Of a stretch of DNA of 13,665 bases, positions 5,183-11,603 are shown one piece after another. Source of the stretch: Micromonosporaceae bacterium (lineage in GTDB: Bacteria > Actinomycetota > Actinomycetes > Mycobacteriales > Micromonosporaceae); contig DPJL01000412.1 in assembly GCA_003543035.1 (NCBI GenBank), forward strand, positions 1-13,665. Direction: 5' to 3'. Below the pieces are notes generated by a model. It worked only from the letters and a program-made list of their open reading frames with translations, was not told the origin of the DNA and made no database searches. The translations under genes and the position numbers were made by a program. Each line of letters opens with the position of its first letter. Positions within the stretch are counted from its first letter, which is position 1.

Positions 5183-6326
5183 TGCCCAGGCCGATGCTGG
5201 CGCGCAATGCGGTGGCGGGCACCCCGTCCCAGCCCGCGCGGACGCTTGCCTCGCCGAGCAGCCTTCGCGCCAAGGGATGAGCGCAGAAGAGGCCGTCCCT
5301 GACCCCGATGTTGTACTTCGTCGCGAGCGTCTGCGAGATCTCGGCGGAGTCGCGTCCCTTGACAGCAAAGGAAACCACCCCGATGCGTGGCGCGTCCGGG
5401 TGGAACGTGCGCAGTTCCTCCACCACGTCTATTTCGGACAGTCCTTCGCGCAATCGCTTGAGCAGACTCTGTTCGCGTTGGTGCAGTGCCTTGCGGTCTG
5501 CGTTCTCCAACGTGGTACACACCTTCGCGAGGGCCACCGCGCCCAACAGGTTGGGAGTGCCCGCCTCATGCCGGGCCGGGCCGGTGGTCCAGCGCACATC
5601 ATGCGTGGCGTCACCAACGCGTGCAGTCGCGCCGCCGCCCTTGATTGGTGGGGTGGCGGCGTCGAGCCAATCCGAGCGCCCGACCAGAACACCGGCACCA
5701 AAGGGTGCGTAGAGCTTGTGACCGGAGAAGGCGAGATAATCCACGTCCAAAGTGGACAGATCGATCGGCACGTGCGGGGCGAGTTGTGCCGCGTCGACCG
5801 CGATCCTCGCGCCGTGCCGGTGGGCAATCGCGGCCAGCTCGGCGATCGGCCAGATCTCGCCGGTGACATTGCTGGCGCCGGTGACACTCACGAGAACGTC
5901 GGTCTGGAAGTTCACGCTGAGGGCCTGCGCCAGCGACCGAATCGCCTCGCCTGGCGATGACGGGACGGGAAGACGCACGGGATGGTGCCAGGGCAACAGA
6001 TTGGCGTGATGCTCGCCACCGAAGGTGATGACCGTGGTGCCTCGCGGCAGGCAATGCGCCAGCAGGTTCAGGGCATCGGTGGTGTTGCGGGTGAAGATTA
6101 CGTGATCATCTTCACGGGCCCCGACGAAGTCGCCAATCGTCTGCCGGGCCTGCTCGAACTCGCGAGTGCAGCGCTGGGAGAGAGCTCCGGCGCCACGATG
6201 GATGGATCCGTACCAAGGAAGAAGATCGTTGACCGCATCAGCCGCGGCCTTGAGACAGGGTGCCGTCGCGGCATAGTCGAGATTGACGTAACCCGGCACG
6301 CCCAGCAGGGTCAGATCGGTGGACAC
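5085..6326 (-). CDS. Class V aminotransferase / cysteine desulfurase-like PLP enzyme
   Basis: A 413-residue cytoplasmic PLP enzyme of aminotransferase class V, close to the cysteine desulfurase (SufS/CsdA) group. Visible sites: GGEHHANLLPW (His106/His107 stacking region, 103-113), ASNVTGEI (151-158), IAVDAAQLAPH with Asp178 for the PLP ring nitrogen and Gln181, FSGHKLYAPFGAGVL with the Schiff-base Lys204, and HEAGTPNLLG (253-262). The cysteine-bearing loop reads RDGLFCAHPL, with Cys348 where SufS-type enzymes carry the persulfide cysteine, but with Leu-Phe replacing the usual His-His before it. The start is GTG 6326, 6 nt after GGAGG; an open frame runs further upstream but would enter the riboswitch. 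Regulation by S-adenosylmethionine is likely, given the SAM-IV-like leader, so a role in sulfur amino-acid metabolism rather than general Fe-S assembly is inferred. No suf/isc partner is present. Its 3' end overlaps the convergent FUSC gene. Confidence 0.88.
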   Translation of the reverse strand: MSTDLTLLGVPGYVNLDYAATAPCLKAAADAVNDLLPWYGSIHRGAGALSQRCTREFEQARQTIGDFVGAREDDHVIFTRNTTDALNLLAHCLPRGTTVITFGGEHHANLLPWHHPVRLPVPSSPGEAIRSLAQALSVNFQTDVLVSVTGASNVTGEIWPIAELAAIAHRHGARIAVDAAQLAPHVPIDLSTLDVDYLAFSGHKLYAPFGAGVLVGRSDWLDAATPPIKGGGATARVGDATHDVRWTTGPARHEAGTPNLLGAVALAKVCTTLENADRKALHQREQSLLKRLREGLSEIDVVEELRTFHPDAPRIGVVSFAVKGRDSAEISQTLATKYNIGVRDGLFCAHPLARRLLGEASVRAGWDGVPATALRASIGLGTTESDVDALIRALEQELTAPADAPLREVVHSH

Positions 6327-6338
6327 AGAGCACCTCCA
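6327..6338 (-). promoter_or_regulatory. Shine-Dalgarno of the PLP enzyme gene
   Basis: TGGAGG on the minus strand (6338 down to 6333) followed by 6 nt and GTG 6326. It decides the start and is the likely target of translational control by the riboswitch upstream. Confidence 0.75.
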
Positions 6339-6344
6339 CGCTTG

Positions 6345-6455
6345 CGCCCGGCGCGGCCTTCGCGCCTGGGGCCCGGTCATCACCCGGGGCACCCCACCGT
6401 GGCGGAGGGTTGCCGGCCAGCAAGCCGGGGCTTTCTGCTGGCACTCGTGACCTGC
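6345..6455 (-). ncRNA. SAM-IV-like riboswitch (S-adenosylmethionine-binding leader)
   Basis: Reading the minus strand from 6452: GGTCACGAGTGCC, then the paired arms GCCAGC...GCTGGC (P2), CCGGCAACCC, a CCAC-GG-TGG hairpin (P3), GGGGTGCCCCGGGTGA and TGACC, which pairs with the opening GGTCA to close P1 (6452-6448 with 6379-6375). This order and the conserved GGCAACCC / GGTGCCCCGGGTGA strings match the SAM-I/SAM-IV superfamily, and the actinobacterial SAM-IV form in particular. A further perfect hairpin, GGCGCG-AAGGC-CGCGCC (6366-6350), follows, as the extra SAM-IV stem would. The aptamer ends close to the ribosome site of the PLP enzyme, so control at the level of translation initiation is plausible. 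Recognition is from memory of the consensus; I could not run a covariance model. Confidence 0.85.
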
Positions 6456-6460
6456 CGGAG

Positions 6461-6470
6461 AGACTACCTT
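6461..6470. promoter_or_regulatory. Riboswitch promoter -10, again symmetric
   Basis: AGACTACCTT. On the minus strand TAGTCT (6466 down to 6461) predicts an RNA starting at about 6454, that is, right at the first bases of the riboswitch P1 stem. On the plus strand TACCTT (6465-6470) would start an RNA at about 6477 heading towards the prsW-family gene. The two boxes share TA at 6465-6466. The minus-strand role is well placed; the plus-strand role is speculative. Confidence 0.5.
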
Positions 6471-6500
6471 CTCGGCCGCGCGACGCCTAGAGGCCGCTGG

Positions 6501-6552
6501 TGAGGTATCGCTTGGCAGCTCCGCAGTGTCGGCGGGCTGCCGCGATTCCTCA
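6501..6552. other. Long imperfect hairpin in the riboswitch-protease intergenic region
   Basis: The arms TGAGG/CCTCA, ATCGC/GCGAT, GGCAGC/GCTGCC and CCGC/GCGG nest in order around a 7-nt loop, giving about 20 base pairs interrupted by a T/T mismatch, a TT bulge and a T bulge. The rest of the interval 6471-6645 shows no gene, tRNA or repeat that I can support. The hairpin could stop the putative plus-strand RNA from 6465-6470, or be a structured leader or protein site. Confidence 0.5.
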
Positions 6553-6633
6553 CTTGCGGTTGGTCAGGCGGCCTGGCTTGAATCCCGCGGGCCCGGTGGC
6601 ACCGAGGCGAGGCGTCGCGGCCATGCGTTTCGG

Positions 6634-6639
6634 TAGGCT
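6634..6639 (+). promoter_or_regulatory. -10 box of a leaderless promoter (PrsW-family gene)
   Basis: TAGGCT, then GCGCGC, then ATG 6646: a 6-nt gap and no Shine-Dalgarno sequence. No clear -35. Confidence 0.55.
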
Positions 6640-6645
6640 GCGCGC

Positions 6646-7974
6646 ATGGAGTACCTCTCAGCACCTGAGACCGGGATCCCATCGCAACCGGCGGCCAACC
6701 CGCGGCGGGGGATGCCCCGCTGGGTTCTGCTGACCGGTGCGATCCTCGTCGTAGGTGGCGCGGCGGTGGCGATGTTGCTGCTGCTCGGGTTCAATCTCGG
6801 CCCCCGAGGGCTGACGGTCGGCCTAATCGCCGCCGTCCTCCCGGTACCGGTGCTGGTCGCCTGTTTCCTATGGCTCGACCGCTATGAGCCGGAGCCGGTC
6901 TCCTATCTGCTTTTCGCCTTCGCCTGGGGTGCCGCACCCGCGACCCTGACGGCGTACGGCGTGAACACGCTCGCCGCGAATGTCATCGAGCTGCCCGAGT
7001 CGCTGGTCGGGGTGTTGGTCGCTCCGTTCATCGAGGAGCTGATGAAGGCGCTCGGGCCACTGCTGATCCTGTGGGTGAGGCGCAATCAGATCTCGGGCAT
7101 CACCGACGGGATTGTCTACTGTGGACTGTCCGGGGTTGGCTTCGCCATGGTGGAGAACATCCTCTACCTCGGCGGTCACGCGTTCAACGCGGGTTACGAG
7201 CAGTACGGCCCGGCTTCCGGAACGGCCCTGGTGTTCGGGCTCTTCATCGCCCGCATCTTCATGTCCGGCTTCGCCCACCCGCTGTTCACCTCGATGACCG
7301 GGCTCGGCATCGGGTTTGCAGCTCGCTCAGCGAACATCTGGGTGCGGGTGCTCGCCCCGATCCCGGGACTCATCCTGGCGATGATGCTGCACGGCTCCTG
7401 GAATCTGATGGCCATCCTGAGCGCGGGCCGCAGCCCTTACATCTTCCTTTATGGATACATCGCCGTGATGGTGCCGGTGTTCCTCACGATGGTCGGCATC
7501 GCTCTCTGGGTTCGGGCTCACGAGGGCCGGCTCGCGCTCAAAGTGTTGCCGCCGTATGCGGAAGCGGGCTGGTTCACCCCGCCAGAGGTTGCCTCGCTGG
7601 GCACGCTTGGCCGGCGCCACGCCGCCCGGGTGTGGGCCAAGCGGGTCGGTGGTGATGCGGGCCGGCAGGCGATGAAGGACTTCCAATTCGCGGCCACGCG
7701 GCTCGCGTTGGTGCGCGACAGCTTCAACCGGGGCCTTGAGCCGGACCTGGTGCAGCAGGCGCACTCTCGCGCCGAAGAAGCCGGGTTGCTGCAAACGATG
7801 AGTGATGCTCGCTACTTCTACGCCGGCCGGGATCCGCAGATGCCACCTGCCCGCTGGGATGGCGAGACATATCACTTGGTGTTCCCGGATGGCGTGCTCC
7901 GCCGCGTCCCCGCACCGCCCGAGCCGGTGGTCCCATTGCCAATCCCGCTTTCGCCGGTGGTTCATCACTACTAA
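6646..7974 (+). CDS. PrsW-family intramembrane metalloprotease
   Basis: A 442-residue polytopic membrane protein of the PrsW family (related to the CAAX-protease/ABI superfamily). In Bacillus subtilis PrsW makes the first cut in an anti-sigma factor; the target here is unknown. Conserved motifs are present: LDRYEPEP (77-84), FIEELMKALG (128-137) with the Glu130-Glu131 pair, GLSGVGFAMVENILY (160-174) with Glu170-Asn171, GFAHPLFT (208-215) with His211, and MMLHGSWN (246-253) with His249. These acidic and histidine residues are the expected metal site. About eight hydrophobic segments fall between residues 25 and 290. A soluble C-terminal part of about 150 residues follows, ending in a Pro-rich tail. 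ATG 6646 is supported by TAGGCT 6 nt upstream. The AI-2E-family gene begins 32 bp downstream and is probably co-transcribed. No anti-sigma factor gene is nearby. Confidence 0.92.
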   Translation: MEYLSAPETGIPSQPAANPRRGMPRWVLLTGAILVVGGAAVAMLLLLGFNLGPRGLTVGLIAAVLPVPVLVACFLWLDRYEPEPVSYLLFAFAWGAAPATLTAYGVNTLAANVIELPESLVGVLVAPFIEELMKALGPLLILWVRRNQISGITDGIVYCGLSGVGFAMVENILYLGGHAFNAGYEQYGPASGTALVFGLFIARIFMSGFAHPLFTSMTGLGIGFAARSANIWVRVLAPIPGLILAMMLHGSWNLMAILSAGRSPYIFLYGYIAVMVPVFLTMVGIALWVRAHEGRLALKVLPPYAEAGWFTPPEVASLGTLGRRHAARVWAKRVGGDAGRQAMKDFQFAATRLALVRDSFNRGLEPDLVQQAHSRAEEAGLLQTMSDARYFYAGRDPQMPPARWDGETYHLVFPDGVLRRVPAPPEPVVPLPIPLSPVVHHY

Positions 7975-7996
7975 CGTGTGTGGGGTCGCGTGCTCC

Positions 7997-8002
7997 AGGA
8001 GG
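7997..8002 (+). promoter_or_regulatory. Shine-Dalgarno of the AI-2E-family gene
   Basis: AGGAGG, 4 nt before GTG 8007. It lies inside the nine-codon upstream extension that starts at GTG 7980 and therefore argues for 8007 as the true start. Confidence 0.7.
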
Positions 8003-8006
8003 ATTC

Positions 8007-9260
8007 GTGGGTCGGTTTGAGCAGGTAAGGGCGAACATTCGTCGCGCCTATGAGGCCGGCCGGGCCACTGTGCGGGCCAGACGCGCGGAAAACGAAGGGG
8101 ACGACGACGGCACCCTCGTTGCCGCGGACCCGCCCCCGCCGAATCTGACTCATGGCTCCACAGGCAGCCTGGACGACTTTGAGCACGTTCCGAAGCCGCT
8201 GCGGATAGCGGGAGCCTGGGCCTGGCGGCTGATCGTCATCGGCGCCGTGCTCTGGGGCTTTCTCCAGCTGGTCAGCACGCTCACCATCGTGGTCATTCCG
8301 CTGCTTGTCGCACTACTGCTGACTGCCTTGCTCGGGCCGGCCGTGGGCCGCCTTCGCGAGGCCCGCCTACACAAGTCCTTGGCCACGACCATCGTGCTGA
8401 TCGGCGGTCTCGCCGCCGTGGTCGGCACGCTAACCCTGGTGGTCAACGCCTTCATCGACGGCTTGCCCAAGCTCACGGCGAGCGCCGAGCAAGGCCTAAC
8501 CGAAATTCAGGAGTGGCTCAAGACCGGTCCGCTGCACCTGACCGACCTGCAGCTCAGCAATGCGGTCAAACAGCTCCAGGCCATCCTGACCGACAACAAG
8601 GACACCCTCACGAGCGGTGTCATCACCACCGCCACTACCGCGCTGGAGATCGTCAGCGGCATTTTCCTGGTCCTCTTCGCGCTCTTCTTCTTCATGCGCG
8701 ACGGGCGGCAGATCTGGCGCTTCGGGCTCAACCTCGTTCCGTCAGCAGCTCGCGAGCCGCTGGATCGGGCAGGCATCGCCGCGTGGCGTTCGCTGACGTC
8801 TTACGTGCGGGCGACCGTGCTGGTCGCTTTCATCGACGCGGTCGGCATCGGCGTCGCATTGTGGATCCTCGATGTTCCGCTTGCGCTGCCACTGGCCGCG
8901 CTGGTGTTTCTCACCGCCTTCATCCCGATCATCGGTGCGACCCTGTCCGGCGCGGTCGCCGTGCTTGTCGCCCTCGTGACGAACGGTGGCATCACCGCGC
9001 TGCTGGTTCTCGCGGCTGTCATCGCGGTGCAGCAGATCGAAGGACACCTGCTCCAGCCTCTGATCATGGGTCGTGCGGTGGCCATCCATCCGCTGGCGGT
9101 GATCGTCGGGATCGCGAGCGGGCTCGTCCTTGGCGGCATTGTGGGTGCGCTGATCGCGGTGCCGTTGATCGCGATGCTCAACACCGGCATCCGGCAGCTG
9201 GCCGGGCGACCCAAAACAGAGGTCATCAAGTCGATCGAAGCTGCTGAAGCAACGCCATAA
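8007..9260 (+). CDS. AI-2E family transporter-like membrane protein
   Basis: A 417-residue membrane protein of the AI-2E transporter family (PF01594; TqsA/PerM/YdiK-like). Family members are associated with export of autoinducer-2 or with ion antiport, and most, like this one, have no known substrate. Residues 1-68 are a hydrophilic cytoplasmic N-terminus, then hydrophobic segments lie at about 70-92, 93-112, 125-149, 212-230, 268-288, 292-312, 314-342 and 360-395. Signature strings are FFMRDGRQIW (228-237), FIPIIGATLSG (305-315) and QQIEGHLLQPLIMGR (342-356). The start GTG 8007 is chosen for AGGAGG 4 nt upstream; GTG 7980 would add nine residues. It lies 32 bp after the PrsW-family gene and is the only gene in its cluster with a strong ribosome site, fitting translation from an internal cistron. 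The Cpn10-like gene follows after 21 bp but has its own promoter candidate. Confidence 0.9.
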   Translation: MGRFEQVRANIRRAYEAGRATVRARRAENEGDDDGTLVAADPPPPNLTHGSTGSLDDFEHVPKPLRIAGAWAWRLIVIGAVLWGFLQLVSTLTIVVIPLLVALLLTALLGPAVGRLREARLHKSLATTIVLIGGLAAVVGTLTLVVNAFIDGLPKLTASAEQGLTEIQEWLKTGPLHLTDLQLSNAVKQLQAILTDNKDTLTSGVITTATTALEIVSGIFLVLFALFFFMRDGRQIWRFGLNLVPSAAREPLDRAGIAAWRSLTSYVRATVLVAFIDAVGIGVALWILDVPLALPLAALVFLTAFIPIIGATLSGAVAVLVALVTNGGITALLVLAAVIAVQQIEGHLLQPLIMGRAVAIHPLAVIVGIASGLVLGGIVGALIAVPLIAMLNTGIRQLAGRPKTEVIKSIEAAEATP

Positions 9261-9268
9261 CCACGCGC

Positions 9269-9274
9269 TACGCT
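9269..9274 (+). promoter_or_regulatory. -10 box of a leaderless promoter (Cpn10-like gene)
   Basis: TACGCT, then 7 nt (GACCGGC), then GTG 9282, with no Shine-Dalgarno sequence. It sits in the 21-bp gap after the AI-2E-family gene, so the gene can be expressed separately from the cistron before it. Confidence 0.5.
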
Positions 9275-9281
9275 GACCGGC

Positions 9282-9617
9282 GTGACGACCACCAACCCCG
9301 AGAACGGCCTGCCCATCCGCCTGCTGCACGACCGTGTGCTGGTCCGCACGGAGGCCGCGGAGGGCGAGCGCCGCTCCTCGGCCGGGCTGGTCATTCCCGC
9401 AACAGCCTCTATGGGTACCAGGTTGAGCTGGGCCACAGCCGTGGGCGTGGGGCCACACGTGCGCTCGATCCAGACCGGTGACCGGGTGCTCTTCGATCCC
9501 GATGCGCGCTCCGAAGTGGAGCTACACGGCGAGTCCTACGTGCTGCTGCGCGAACGTGACGTGCACGCGGTCGCCGCCTCCCGAGTGGACAACAACGGCA
9601 CCGGGCTCTATCTCTAG
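9282..9617 (+). CDS. GroES/Cpn10-like co-chaperone homologue
   Basis: A 111-residue protein with the Cpn10 fold pattern: IRLLHDRVLVRTEAAEGERRS, broken here as IRLLHDRVLVR and EGERRSSAGLVIPATA, where the second part occupies the place of the mobile loop that contacts GroEL; then WATAVGVGPHV, GDRVLFDPDA and SYVLLRERDVHAV, the conserved core and C-terminal strand. It carries a short N-terminal extension (about 10 residues) and a tail (about 14 residues) relative to standard GroES. The mobile loop reads SSAGLVIP in place of the usual SAGGIVLT, so it is a divergent second copy rather than the canonical groS; no groEL lies in the window. GTG 9282 is chosen for TACGCT 7 nt upstream. Its stop codon lies within a shared CTAG with the convergent helicase gene. 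Whether it caps GroEL rings is unknown. Confidence 0.85.
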   Translation: MTTTNPENGLPIRLLHDRVLVRTEAAEGERRSSAGLVIPATASMGTRLSWATAVGVGPHVRSIQTGDRVLFDPDARSEVELHGESYVLLRERDVHAVAASRVDNNGTGLYL

Positions 9618-11530
9618 GTCGTTGCCAGCCGGGCCAAGGCGCCGAGGACAACCTCTTGCTTGGTGGTGTACCAGAACGGGGGCAGGCTCGCCCGGAGAAA
9701 CGAGCCGTAGCCCTTTGCCGTCTCCAGTCGCGAATCCAGGACCGCCACCACACCCTTGTCCTCATTGGCCCGGATCAACCGGCCCACTCCCTGAGCCAGG
9801 CGCACTGCGGCGATCGGCACACTGATCGCCGCGAACCCTGAGCCGCCCTTAGCGTCCACAGCGGCAGAACGGGCTGCCGCGAGTGGCTCGTCGGGTCGGG
9901 GGAACGGCAGCCGGTCGATCACTACGAGCTGACACGCATCGCCCGGCACGTCGACACCCTGCCAGAGCGACATCACACCGAACAGACAGCTGTTGCGATC
10001 TTCGCGGAACTTGCGAACCAGGATGGGAAGGGTCTCATCACCTTGCAGCAGAACGGTCAGCTTCGTCTTCTCGCGCACCAGGTCGGCGGCCTGCTGGGCG
10101 GCGCGCCTCGACGAGAAGAGCCCGAGTGTCCGCCCACCTAGCGCATTGACCAGGGAAAGCAGCTCAACCCCGGCCGCGTCCGGCAGACCTGAGGCGGCCG
10201 GCCGTGGCAGATGCGCCGCAACGTAGAGGATGCCCTGCTTGGGATAGTCGAAGGGCGAGCCGACATCCAACGTGCGATAACCGGCGGGCTGACCGAGGGC
10301 CTTGGCGATCGTTTCGAACTTGCCGCCCAGTGCAAGGGTTGCCGACGTCGCGACGACCGTGCGGTCCTCGTAAAGCTTGTCATTCAACAGCTCTGCCACC
10401 GAGAGCGGAGCCACGACCAACGCGCGGCGCGGCTCCTGCTCGATCCAGGCGACATCTTGCGCCGACCCTTCCAGCAATCGCTGGGCGGTCGTGGAGACCT
10501 CGCCCAGCAGCGCCCGCGCCAGCTGTTTGCGCACAGGATCAGGGTCGTCGGCTTTGACATCCCCGACGGCATTGAGCGCCACCCGGGTGGATGCGTCAAG
10601 CAGCACACATGCCTCATGCAGAGCCTGCGGCAGGCCTTGGGTGAGCCGCCCGGGCTGCGCTTCGGCGAGCCCAACCGTCAGGGCATCTGCCCCCTCTAGC
10701 AAACCCTGATACTGCTCCGCGTCAACGAAGGCGCGGGCCGCCCGAGCCGTGCTGTCCACCCCGGACGGTGTCAGCTCGGCCTGAGCCGCGCTGGAGAAGC
10801 GATCTGCCAGCTCGTGCGCCTCGTCCACGATGAGCAGCTTGTGTGGGGGAACGATGTGCCGCCCCGCCAGCATGTCGACCGAGAGCAGGGAGTGATTGGT
10901 CACCACGATGTCGGCCTCGCGAGCTCGAGCTCGCGAGAGCTCGGCGAAGCACTCAGGACCATACGGACAGCGGGTGGCTCCGACACACTCCCGCGCCGGA
11001 GTGGAGACCGCTCGCCACGCCGTGTCATCAACACCCGGAATCAGCTCGTCGCGATCGCCGGTGTCACTTGCCAGTGCCCACTCACGGATGCGGACGATCT
11101 GTTTGCCCAGCTTGCCGGCCTCGCCGAGCCACTTTGTCCGCTCGAAGAGAGCATCCTGCGGGTCCTCTTCCTCGGCATGCTCCAATTTGGCCATACAGAC
11201 GTAATGGTGCCTACCCTTGAGCAGGGCATAGGTCGGCTCACGGCCGATGATCGAAGCGACCGCGGCGCTGAGCCGGGGAAGGTCCTTTTCGACCAGTTGC
11301 GATTGGAGGGCCAGCGTGGCAGTCGAAATGACGACAGGGCCATCCACCGTCAGCGCCGGGGCGAGATAGGCCAAGGACTTTCCGGTGCCGGTGCCCGCCT
11401 GCACCAGCAGATGCCGGCCCTCGTTGACAGCATCGATGATTGCGCTCGTCATGGCTTCTTGGCCGGGTCTGGTTGTGCCACCTGGCACCGCGGCGACCGC
11501 CGCGGCAAGTAGCTCTCCTGCGTCCGGCAT
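9614..11530 (-). CDS. dinG: DinG/XPD-like iron-sulfur ATP-dependent DNA helicase
   Basis: A 638-residue superfamily 2 helicase of the DinG/XPD (YoaA) type, expected to unwind DNA 5'-3' in repair and in resolving unusual structures such as R-loops. Motifs: Walker A QAGTGTGKS (44-52), STATLALQSQL (69-79), four cysteines for a 4Fe-4S cluster (Cys112 in HHYVCM; Cys182, Cys188 and Cys194 in ECVGATRCPYGPEC), VTNHSLL (210-216), the DEAH box (236-239), and near the end motif VI in AQGVGRLIRANEDKG, with ATSATLALGG before it. Length and order are normal, with no N-terminal exonuclease domain. ATG 11530 fits TAGCGT 7 nt upstream; an open frame extends 34 codons further but has no family similarity and crosses the divergent promoter. 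It is convergent with the Cpn10-like gene (4-bp stop overlap) and divergent from the DUF402 gene. The symbol is used in the family sense. Confidence 0.92.
   Translation of the reverse strand: MPDAGELLAAAVAAVPGGTTRPGQEAMTSAIIDAVNEGRHLLVQAGTGTGKSLAYLAPALTVDGPVVISTATLALQSQLVEKDLPRLSAAVASIIGREPTYALLKGRHHYVCMAKLEHAEEEDPQDALFERTKWLGEAGKLGKQIVRIREWALASDTGDRDELIPGVDDTAWRAVSTPARECVGATRCPYGPECFAELSRARAREADIVVTNHSLLSVDMLAGRHIVPPHKLLIVDEAHELADRFSSAAQAELTPSGVDSTARAARAFVDAEQYQGLLEGADALTVGLAEAQPGRLTQGLPQALHEACVLLDASTRVALNAVGDVKADDPDPVRKQLARALLGEVSTTAQRLLEGSAQDVAWIEQEPRRALVVAPLSVAELLNDKLYEDRTVVATSATLALGGKFETIAKALGQPAGYRTLDVGSPFDYPKQGILYVAAHLPRPAASGLPDAAGVELLSLVNALGGRTLGLFSSRRAAQQAADLVREKTKLTVLLQGDETLPILVRKFREDRNSCLFGVMSLWQGVDVPGDACQLVVIDRLPFPRPDEPLAAARSAAVDAKGGSGFAAISVPIAAVRLAQGVGRLIRANEDKGVVAVLDSRLETAKGYGSFLRASLPPFWYTTKQEVVLGALARLATT
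10916..10937. repeat. 22-bp perfect palindrome inside the helicase gene
   Basis: CTCGCGAGCTC at 10916-10926 is followed directly by its reverse complement GAGCTCGCGAG (10927-10937). It encodes the Arg-Ala alternation in LSRARAREAD on the minus strand, just after the iron-sulfur cysteines. It may be only a by-product of Arg/Ala codon choice in GC-rich DNA. Confidence 0.6.
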
Positions 11531-11537
11531 GCCGACG

Positions 11538-11543
11538 ACGCTA
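11538..11543 (-). promoter_or_regulatory. -10 box of a leaderless promoter (helicase gene)
   Basis: TAGCGT on the minus strand, then 7 nt (CGTCGGC), then ATG 11530. No Shine-Dalgarno sequence is present. The spacing decides the start at 11530. Confidence 0.55.
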
Positions 11544-11568
11544 CCCGCAGGGTGCGACGCTAAAGAGC

Positions 11569-11596
11569 TTGGGCTCGCGCGCGCCGTGCATACACT
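11569..11596 (+). promoter_or_regulatory. Promoter of the DUF402 gene (-35 and -10, leaderless)
   Basis: TTGGGC (11569-11574), a 16-nt spacer, TACACT (11591-11596), then 7 nt and ATG 11604. This is the best paired -35/-10 in the window. It probably drives the whole DUF402-ppk2-DUF47 run, since the next gap is only 7 bp and the one after is an overlap. Confidence 0.6.
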
Positions 11597-11603
11597 GTGT
11601 GAC

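Noticed and set aside
5088..5960. A 290-codon plus-strand open frame opposite the PLP-enzyme gene
   Set aside because: The opposite strand holds clear family motifs including the PLP lysine; this frame shows no domain pattern and is a GC-rich shadow.
6560..6606. A possible tRNA, suggested by CTTGAATCCCGCGGG
   Set aside because: It resembles a T-arm only loosely (no TTCGANT loop), and no acceptor or anticodon arms can be folded around it.
7980..8006. Nine-codon extension of the AI-2E-family protein from GTG 7980
   Set aside because: AGGAGG for the GTG at 8007 lies inside the extension, which argues for the shorter form.
8513..9458. Long open frames (plus 244 and minus 238/211 codons) overlapping the AI-2E-family gene
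   Set aside because: They are out-of-frame or antisense shadows of a well-supported membrane protein and have the low-complexity Arg/Gly content of such frames.
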